Shown here: positions 1-6,600 of the stretch, one piece after another
Numbering within the stretch: the first letter of the stretch is position 1
How the letters are laid out: each line of letters starts with the position of its first letter
Source of the DNA: Lachnospiraceae bacterium UBA7729
GTDB taxonomy: Bacteria; Bacillota; Clostridia; Lachnospirales; Lachnospiraceae
Direction: 5' to 3'
NCBI GenBank assembly: GCA_002482005.1
Contig: DLFD01000079.1
Location: 28,432-37,238, forward strand
DNA length: 8,807 bases
The notes under the pieces: model-generated
Database searches by the model: none
What the model saw: the letters and a program-made list of their open reading frames with translations, nothing else
Told to the model about the DNA's origin: nothing
Position numbers and translations under genes: made by a program

Positions 1-2
1 AT

Positions 3-107
3 AAGTTGCTATTCCCGGCACTCAGAGCTAATATGCTACTACCCAAGAAGGAAGGAGGGAAGCACTATGAGGAAAACAGATTTACAGTTCAGCCTGCCGT
101 CTTTTGA
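3..107 (+). CDS. Possible C-terminal tail of an upstream small protein (very tentative)
   Basis: This frame is open from the left edge of the window to a TGA at 105-107, overlapping the start of the first recombinase. It reads KLLFPALRANMLLPKKEGG early on. The FPALRANM part faintly resembles the F-S-P-A-L ending of small SHOCT-type proteins often encoded just upstream of clostridial serine recombinase clusters. Against it, the tail is longer than usual, it covers the recombinase RBS, and about 35 codons without a stop can occur by chance. The other two forward frames do not give a better candidate; one has stops at 2-4 and 29-31. Confidence 0.15.
   Translation, partial: KLLFPALRANMLLPKKEGGKHYEENRFTVQPAVF
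6..34 (+). promoter_or_regulatory. Candidate sigma-70/sigma-A type promoter for the recombinase operon
   Basis: TTGCTA at 6-11 and TAATAT at 29-34 are separated by exactly 17 bases. Each hexamer matches the consensus at four of six positions. Transcription would begin near position 41, giving a short leader of about 25 bases that carries the AAGGAGGG site. The placement and spacer are good, but the hexamers are only moderate, and the operon may also be read from a promoter left of the window. Confidence 0.35.
52..59 (+). promoter_or_regulatory. Strong Shine-Dalgarno site for the first recombinase
   Basis: AAGGAGGG lies seven bases before the ATG at 67. The match to the 16S anti-Shine-Dalgarno is near perfect and fixes the start of the first recombinase at 67, although the frame is open further upstream. 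Confidence 0.8.
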
Positions 108-1677
108 CGAGCTGAAATCATCTGCTTTTAACCCACCGTCACCCAGTGGACAGAAGCAGGCCGCCCGCGAGATGAATGTGATCCGGGCAGCGGTTCCCGC
201 CAGACGGCTGAAGGTCGCGGCATACTGCCGTGTGTCTACGGATAAGGAAGACCAGAAATCATCCATCCGGATTCAGAAGGAGCATTTTTCCTCAGTGGCA
301 GCCCAGCATGAAGACTGGCTGTTCGTCGGGGTCTACGCCGATATTGTTTCCGGTACAAAGAAGGAGAAAAGGCCGCAGCTGCAGAGGCTCCTCGCTGACT
401 GTGCCGCAGGCCGGGTCAATCTGGTGCTGACAAAATCGGTATCTCGGTTTGCGAGGAACACCACAGACCTGTTGGAGATGGTGCGCAGCCTTACTGCGAA
501 AGGAACAGACATTTCCTTTGAGCGCGAGAACATCGATACGCGCACCATGGATTCGGAATTCCTGCTGACGATCCTTGCGTCGCTGGCGGAAGATGAGAGC
601 CACAGCATCTCGGCAAACTGCCGCTGGGGCTTGCAGAAGCGTTTTGAAAACGGAACCTACCGGGCGGCCTCTGCGCCATACGGCTATGACCTGGTGGACG
701 GGAATTACGCGGTGAATGAATTGGAAGCGGAGATCGTAAAGGAAATCTTCAGCCGGGCACTGGCCGGAGAAGTCCTGCGGCAGATCGCGGCAGACCTGAA
801 CGCCCGGAGGATTCGCACGAAGCGGGACGGGCAGATGTGGAAAGGGAAAATCGTTCATCCTGAGTGGACGGGCTACAGCATCAGCACGATTCTTAAGAAT
901 GTCTCTTACACCGGCGATCAGATCCTGCAGAAGTGTTACACTGACAGCAGCTTCCGGATGCGGAGAAATGACGGGCAGTATCCACAGTTTTATCTGGAAG
1001 AGCACCACCCGGCGATCATTGACAGAGAGACTTTCGAGGCAGTTCAGAAAATGATGGAAGGAAACCGGAAGGGGCCGCAGTCGGAAAAACAGTACACGGC
1101 GCTTTCCGGGATGCTTACCTGCGGATGCTGCGGGGCGAGTCTCACCCGCCATAAGAACAGGGTCGGCAGTGTCTACTGGGTCTGTGCGCGGCACAGGAAG
1201 AAGGCAGATGCCTGCAGCCTGCCATCACTCCGGGAGGAAGATTTCATTGAGTATTTCAAGAAAATGATGTGGGATCTTAAAGTTGATGATGCACTGGTGA
1301 GAGAATACCGGGATTCACTGGCAGAGGGGTTTCAGTCCCATCCGAAGGTCAGCCGGATCGAAGAAAGGATCGCTGAAATCGAACGGGAGATGGACAGTCG
1401 AAACAACATCCGCAGCCGGGTGCGCTCGGCAGACTTTCAAACAAGGCAGAATGAACTGGCGGCGGAGAGGGATATGCTCCAATCCGATCTGGAGATGATG
1501 AAAGATAACAGAATAGAAATGACAGAGGAACTGCTCTCGCTGATACACAGCGTCGGCGGTTCTTTTGATTTTGAAGATACATTTCAAAAGATCACAGAGA
1601 CCGTGACGATCCATGACCGCAGCGTTTTTACCGTCCGGTTCCTCTGCGGCCTTGAGGTTTTTTACGACGGGAGGTAA
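67..1677 (+). CDS. Large serine recombinase (site-specific integrase), first of a tandem pair
   Basis: A 536-residue large serine recombinase that would cut and rejoin DNA at attachment sites through a covalent phosphoserine link. In order it shows: an N-terminal extension of about 46 residues; a resolvase-type catalytic domain (about 48-195) with the nucleophile Ser57 in YCRVSTD and the arginines Arg127 and Arg130 in SVSRFARN; a recombinase domain (about 215-335) with LKNVSYTGD at 276-284 and the family's N-D-G-Q-Y-P-Q-F block; a zinc ribbon using Cys352, Cys355, Cys373 and Cys383; and a charged coiled coil (about 430-495). Length is normal for the family. The RBS at 52-59 supports the start. 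It ends four bases before the second recombinase, so the two are almost certainly co-transcribed. All recognisable key residues are present and the protein is probably active. Whether it integrates, excises or inverts DNA cannot be told from its sequence. Confidence 0.95.
   Translation: MRKTDLQFSLPSFDELKSSAFNPPSPSGQKQAAREMNVIRAAVPARRLKVAAYCRVSTDKEDQKSSIRIQKEHFSSVAAQHEDWLFVGVYADIVSGTKKEKRPQLQRLLADCAAGRVNLVLTKSVSRFARNTTDLLEMVRSLTAKGTDISFERENIDTRTMDSEFLLTILASLAEDESHSISANCRWGLQKRFENGTYRAASAPYGYDLVDGNYAVNELEAEIVKEIFSRALAGEVLRQIAADLNARRIRTKRDGQMWKGKIVHPEWTGYSISTILKNVSYTGDQILQKCYTDSSFRMRRNDGQYPQFYLEEHHPAIIDRETFEAVQKMMEGNRKGPQSEKQYTALSGMLTCGCCGASLTRHKNRVGSVYWVCARHRKKADACSLPSLREEDFIEYFKKMMWDLKVDDALVREYRDSLAEGFQSHPKVSRIEERIAEIEREMDSRNNIRSRVRSADFQTRQNELAAERDMLQSDLEMMKDNRIEMTEELLSLIHSVGGSFDFEDTFQKITETVTIHDRSVFTVRFLCGLEVFYDGR
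1669..1674 (+). promoter_or_regulatory. Shine-Dalgarno site that decides the start of the second recombinase
   Basis: GGGAGG sits inside the last codons of the first recombinase and seven bases before the ATG at 1682. The frame of the second recombinase is open back to an ATG at 1613, but that start has no comparable site. The second gene is therefore placed at 1682, with translation likely coupled to the first. Confidence 0.75.
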
Positions 1678-1681
1678 CAGC

Positions 1682-3370
1682 ATGACCACAAGAACAGCAA
1701 ATGCCCCGAGGGTCAGAGTCCTGCGGGGAGAAAGATCACCGGTGCAGCGGGCACATGCGCCAGCGCCGGAAGAAAAACGAAACCGGATCAGGGTGGCGGC
1801 CTACTGCCGAGTGTCCACAGACCATGAGGATCAGGAAACGTCCTTTGAAGCTCAGCAGACACACTTCACAAATCTGATCAGCGGGAATCCAGGCTGGGAG
1901 CTGGTAGGCATTTACGCCGATGAGGAATCCGGCACACGGGCGCAGAAGCGTGAGAACTTTATGCGTATGATCGCTGACTGTGAGGCGGGAAAGATCGACA
2001 TGGTGCTTTCCAAGAGCATCAGCCGATGGGCTAGAAATACGCTGGATTCCCTGAAATACATCCGGAAGCTGAAAGCGCTGGAGATCCCGATCTTTTTTAC
2101 CAAAGAAAGCATCAATACGATGGACGCAGGCGGAGAGGTTCTGGTCACTATCCTCGCATCCATCGCCCAGCAGGAGTCAGCCTCTATCAGCCAGAATGTA
2201 CAGATCGGCGTGCGCTACCACTACCAGGAAGGCAAGGTGTGCTCCGGAGTCCACAGGCTCCTTGGCTACAACCGGACGCCGGATGGTTCCCTCGTAATCG
2301 TGCCGGAGGAGGCGGAGATTGTTCAGCGGATCTACCGGGATTACCTTGACGGCTATTCCCCGAAACACATCGCCCGGATGCTGGCGGAAGAAGGGGTGGA
2401 CGGCAATAAGACCACTTCCGGCGGCACGGTATTTGAGCGTAACTGGAATGATCAGGGCATCACTTACATCCTGAAGAACGAAAAATACAGCGGAGACCTG
2501 CTCCTGCAGAAATACTACACGGTCGATTTCCTGACAAAGAAGGTAGCGCCGAACAACGGCCAGCTTCCTCAGTATTTCGTGGAAAACAGCCACGAGCCCG
2601 TAATTCCGAGAGAAATCTTCCAGCAGGTGCAGGCAGAGATGGCGAGGAGAAGAAAGCACTGGCAGGAATTCAAGTATTACCACAGCAATGTGCTTTCCTC
2701 CAAAGTGGTGTGTGGAAACTGCGGCCTGCCCTACAGACAGGTGAAAACGACATGGCGCTGTGATTCCAAAATGAATAAAAGCAGGCACCCGGACGTCGAG
2801 TGCAGGAATGATTCCATCCGGGATGACAGGCTGCGCCAGATCATCGTGGATGCCTTTAATGCCCTGCCGGAACGAAGGGACGAGCTTGTCAGGCTGGAGG
2901 AACGCCTTCGCTGGGGCGGGCTGGACAAGGCAGACGAAGTGCTGACCAGAATGGAGACGGCGATGGATTCTCTGGAAGAGGAGATCCGTGAAGCACAGGA
3001 GGCTGGCAACACAGACGCAGAAGAGAACGCGCGAAAGCAGCTGGCAGAGGTCAGAGAAAAGTGGGCAGCCGCATCTGAGCTGAGGGCGGTTTACGCCGAC
3101 AAAGCCCTTCATATCCGGGGCCTGCAGGATCGTGTCAGGGCGATTGCGGAAGGAAGCGAAGAGCGCCCCTACCGAGAAAGCCCGAACGGACGGTGCGCGA
3201 AACCGGATCTTTTCTTCCGGCTCACAAGGCCAGGATACGCGGACGGCAGAGTGACGGAATGCTCCGACGACGATATTCTCCGGTTTATCGAGAAAGTCGA
3301 GATCGGTTGGCAGACGGTCACGGTGACTTTCAAAGCCGGGATCAGCGTGGAGCTGCCAAGGGAAGCATAA
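1682..3370 (+). CDS. Large serine recombinase, second of a tandem pair
   Basis: A 562-residue large serine recombinase, related to its neighbour but clearly not a recent duplicate. It has a basic, proline-containing N-terminal extension (1-34); a catalytic domain (about 36-185) with Ser45 in YCRVSTD and Arg115 and Arg118 in SISRWARN; a recombinase domain (about 205-325) with LKNEKYSGD from residue 264 and the N-N-G-Q-L-P-Q-Y-F block; a zinc ribbon with Cys344, Cys347, Cys360 and Cys374; and a long charged helical stretch (about 400-500) expected to form a coiled coil for synapsis. The start at 1682 is chosen because of the GGGAGG site. It ends just before a strong terminator and is the last gene of the operon. 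In clostridial elements such recombinases often occur in twos or threes at one end of the element. It may act with the first protein or on a different site. Confidence 0.95.
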   Translation: MTTRTANAPRVRVLRGERSPVQRAHAPAPEEKRNRIRVAAYCRVSTDHEDQETSFEAQQTHFTNLISGNPGWELVGIYADEESGTRAQKRENFMRMIADCEAGKIDMVLSKSISRWARNTLDSLKYIRKLKALEIPIFFTKESINTMDAGGEVLVTILASIAQQESASISQNVQIGVRYHYQEGKVCSGVHRLLGYNRTPDGSLVIVPEEAEIVQRIYRDYLDGYSPKHIARMLAEEGVDGNKTTSGGTVFERNWNDQGITYILKNEKYSGDLLLQKYYTVDFLTKKVAPNNGQLPQYFVENSHEPVIPREIFQQVQAEMARRRKHWQEFKYYHSNVLSSKVVCGNCGLPYRQVKTTWRCDSKMNKSRHPDVECRNDSIRDDRLRQIIVDAFNALPERRDELVRLEERLRWGGLDKADEVLTRMETAMDSLEEEIREAQEAGNTDAEENARKQLAEVREKWAAASELRAVYADKALHIRGLQDRVRAIAEGSEERPYRESPNGRCAKPDLFFRLTRPGYADGRVTECSDDDILRFIEKVEIGWQTVTVTFKAGISVELPREA

Positions 3371-3381
3371 GCAAGAAACAC

Positions 3382-3434
3382 GGCCCGCAGCATGGGAAAC
3401 CGGGAAAACCGGCCTGTGCTGCGGGTCTTTTTTC
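3382..3434 (+). terminator. Strong rho-independent terminator with nested hairpin
   Basis: CCCGCAGCA at 3384-3392 pairs perfectly with TGCTGCGGG at 3417-3425, and 3382-3383 can add a G-C and a G-T pair. The run TCTTTTTT follows directly. Within the loop, CCGG at 3400-3403 can pair with CCGG at 3409-3412 around GAAAA, making a second small stem. It starts about 11 bases after the stop codon of the second recombinase and would keep recombinase transcripts from reading into the adhesin frame. Confidence 0.9.
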
Positions 3435-3600
3435 GTTTGGAGGTGCAATTAATCATACAGACCGTGCTCATGACATCATGAAATGTATACCGTCCTCAAA
3501 GCCCTGATAGAGCAGCACTTCTTTGCTAAAACGACGCAATAATCTGGGCGGAATCGCAAATAAACCGGGGGTTTCGTTGCCGTATGTAGGGGCTGTCCTT
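3435..3600. other. Probable element/adhesin boundary region without a convincing gene
   Basis: This stretch links the terminator to the adhesin-like coding sequence. It contains an orphan Shine-Dalgarno GGAGGTG at 3439-3445 with no ATG at proper distance (only ATT at 3449, leading to a 19-codon frame). It also holds a short ATG frame at 3483-3542, the dyad TCATGA-CA-TCATGA at 3468-3481 and the dyad AAACC-GGG-GGTTT at 3562-3574. I found no promoter with acceptable -35 and -10 elements. The adhesin frame runs through its right half, but those residues (LKRRNNLGGIANKPG) do not look like an exported protein's N-terminus. Attachment sites of large serine recombinases commonly lie next to the recombinase genes, so the end of the mobile element is probably here. 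This is inference from layout. Confidence 0.45.
3468..3481. repeat. Short dyad TCATGA-CA-TCATGA (candidate crossover core)
   Basis: Two copies of the self-complementary hexamer TCATGA flank a two-base centre, CA, giving a 14-base dyad. Serine integrase attachment sites have imperfect dyad symmetry around a two-base crossover, and this one lies about 100 bases after the recombinase stop codon. The symmetry does not extend beyond the hexamers, so it may be chance. Confidence 0.25.
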
Positions 3601-6600
3601 ATGCTTGGTGAGTGGGTCGATTTTACGTTCGAAGGATTTACATACAATATGAGCGGAAACACCTCCATGCAGCTCTCGGACCTGATGGCGAAACTGGGAG
3701 TGGAAGGGTTTGACGTAAGTAAGGTTGAGAGCGTTAGCTTCACAGACGAGAGCCTGCTGACGGTAGAGAAAAACGAGGACGGAGATTATACACTGACCAG
3801 CCTGCAACCGTTTGGCACAGATGAACTGCTCACGGTCGTGATGAGCGACGGGGTTGTGTATAAAATTGGCGTGACGGATGCGGTTGACTTTTCTTCCTAC
3901 ATCGATAGCATTTCTGTTGCAAAAAATACAAAAGAAGATGGTACAGGTACATGGGTACCGGTGTCTGATAATACACTAACGAATAATGATTATGGCCGTG
4001 TGACCATAAACTTTGAAATACCTAAGAATCACGTATCTGAAGATAATACGCTGACCATGAAGTACAAGGGGGCCGATGTGTTTGTTCCTGAAGGAGGAAC
4101 TTCAGGAACAGCGTTCCTCGATGGAAAACCTGCCGGTAAATATTCAGTCTCTAAAGATGGAACAATTTCCATAACAATCGATCCTGACGTCATCGATTCC
4201 TCCAAGCCTTTTAAAGGTGAGATTTCTTTTGAGGGTACGGCTCACAATAGCAGTGAAACAGATAATCAAGAAGCAGAGTTTAATGATAAAAATGTCATCA
4301 CCGTCAAACCCTCGGAGAAACCGAAGGATTATGACATGAAGGTCGAGAAGACCGCCGGTACTCCGGTTGAGGAGAATGGGACAAAATATATCTACTATAC
4401 GGTTAAAGTTTCTACCGAGAAGGGGACTAAGGGAGGATATATCTCTCTTTCCGATAAGCTTTCTGGCAATGGCATAAACGGATCAGTCTATGATTTTGAT
4501 AAGCAATTTATGATTGTAAAACATACTTCATCTGGAGATCAGCCTTTCTGGGCGACAACCCCAAGCAGAAATTCGGACGGCTCTTATAATTTCGGCAGTC
4601 TTCCGGAACTTGCTGCAGGTGAATATTATACCATTCAGTATGCGGTAAAGGCAGGAACAGATATTACAAGCAAGGATGGCTACTCTAGTATCAGCAACAC
4701 GTTTACGGCTAGGGACAGTAAGGAAACAAAGACAGGGGATTATAATGTACAGGTTACATCTCAGTTTCTGCAGAAGTCTGTGCAGACAGATCCAAATGAT
4801 CCGTCAAAGCTTCTGTGGACGGTAACAATTAATCCAGATAAACGTACCCTTACCGATGATGTGAAAATAACAGATGTTCTTACAACATCCGATGGAGAGG
4901 AAATAAGTCTTCCGAAGAACTTCACCTATACAACAAATGGAGGATATCCGCAGCAAGGTACTTTCGGAGAAGATGGCTCCTTTACATTCTGGGGAAGCAA
5001 TGGGACAAATAATACCTATGTGGTCACATATTCCACGGATGCACCCACGCCGGCAGAAGGTGAGTCTGCCACTATTAAAAACACGGTGACAGATAATAAG
5101 GATCACAAAGGTGAGGCATCGACAGGTGTGACGACTCCTGTCACTAGCTATGATCTTGAGAAGAAGCGGACTGATAAGAAAGAACTTGAAGGAACGAAGG
5201 AAGAGCTTACCTGGGAATCCACGATTGCCCTCCCGAAGAGCAGTGATGTAGATCCTTCCAAGATCCAGTATACGGATACTTTCACGACAATGAACAGCAG
5301 TCAGTCTGTTGAGGGCAAGCACTACTCCACAGGCAAGAAGTTGTCGGAAAGCCTGCAGATCACCTACACGGATAAGAGTGACGGCTCAACAAAGACGCTC
5401 GTTGCCGGAACGGATTATAAGCTGTATACAGCAGACGGTAAAACTCTGGGTACAACGGATGATACGACAGAGATCACAGGATTCATGGTAAAGTTCCGTG
5501 ACACAGATACTGTTAAAAATGCCGGAAAGAATGCAAAAGACGGTCTTCATATCAGTTACAAGAGTATCGCGGATTACGGCGAAGTAAATCCCGGCGAGAC
5601 CTGGAATTTCATTAATAGCGCCAGCATACCGTCTCACGAGACATCAGCACAGTGGGATTACAAGAAACCGAGTGGGTCTCTCGACAAGGAATCCAGCAGT
5701 ACGGGCAAGGCAAGTGACAACGACAAGGAGAATACATACTGGAGCAATGGCGTCAAATTAAATTATGAAGCCGGAAAAGATAACATTATTTACTACAGGG
5801 TATTTATCACACCGGACTGGAAGACGGGTGGTGAAATTACTTTAACGGATATTCTTCCTGCAGGCGTGACGCTGATGTCAGGGAATGATGCGAATAATTC
5901 AAACCGGCCATACAACCGGATTGAATATTGGGAAAACGCCACACAGTATTATGAGATCACACAGAATGGTGGCAGTAAATATTCGTTTACAGCTGGTACA
6001 ATAAATGGAGATGGTACCACACCACTGACAATCAAGATCAATGATGGCTGGCAGAAGGGCAGAAATACAAATACAGGAACGCTTGTCATCTATTATGCTG
6101 TTAAGATTGTTGATAAATACTGGAATGATTCTACCCATACAACAAAGCAATATAAGAACACCATTACCTGGGGACAACTGCATGATACGCAGACCACGGA
6201 AGTCGATCATTATGAGAAGGTTCTTACGAAGACAGGCGTGCAGGAATACCTGAAAAACGGGTCATCAGATTATAAAGGTGATGATGGTAAAAGGGTCACC
6301 AGTGCGGTTGACTATTACATCGATATTAACCCGCAGGGATTGGATTTGATTGAGGGCAGCGATGTCCTGAACCTGAACGATACCATGGTTACGAATCAGG
6401 ATGATTCAAATGTAACGATCGACCCCACGAGCATCAAGCTGTATACCTATGATGAGAGTAATGAAAAGAACCATCATCTTGGAACAGAAATCAGTCCTGA
6501 TCGCTATACGTTTAGTTATGATGATGCAACAAACAAGCTTCAGATGACCATACCGGATGGACTGGCGTGTGTATTGACTTATAAATACAACGTATCAATG

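Noticed and set aside
292..1194. Long reverse-strand open frame of 300 codons opposite the first recombinase
   Set aside because: It lies wholly antisense to a well-supported recombinase. Its translation is rich in Arg, Pro and His with no domain pattern, typical of a shadow in GC-rich coding DNA.
1613..1681. Earlier ATG at 1613 as the start of the second recombinase
   Set aside because: It would overlap the first gene by 65 bases and has no RBS. The added residues come from an alternate frame of the first gene's conserved C-terminus, while ATG 1682 has GGGAGG at good distance.
2177..3448. Reverse-strand open frame of 423 codons opposite the second recombinase
   Set aside because: It is antisense to the conserved recombinase and the terminator, with no recognisable motif and no good RBS. 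It is best explained as a mirror of the real frame.
3193..3507. Forward frame of 104 codons overlapping the end of the second recombinase
   Set aside because: Most of it is an alternate frame of the recombinase and it runs through the terminator hairpin. Only its last codons (INHTDRAHDIMKCIPSSKP) fall in unexplained DNA, and a non-ATG start would be needed.
3622..3648. TTTACG and TACAAT as a promoter inside the adhesin 5' end
   Set aside because: The spacer is only 15 bases, the -35 match is weak, and both hexamers lie inside the conserved domain's coding sequence.
3468..3743. Reverse-strand frame of 91 codons across the boundary region, reading GLFAIPPRLLRRFSKEVLL in part
   Set aside because: The part over the boundary looks somewhat protein-like, but the rest is antisense to the adhesin's first recognisable domain and no family was recognised. 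Kept only as a possible remnant to test in a translated search.
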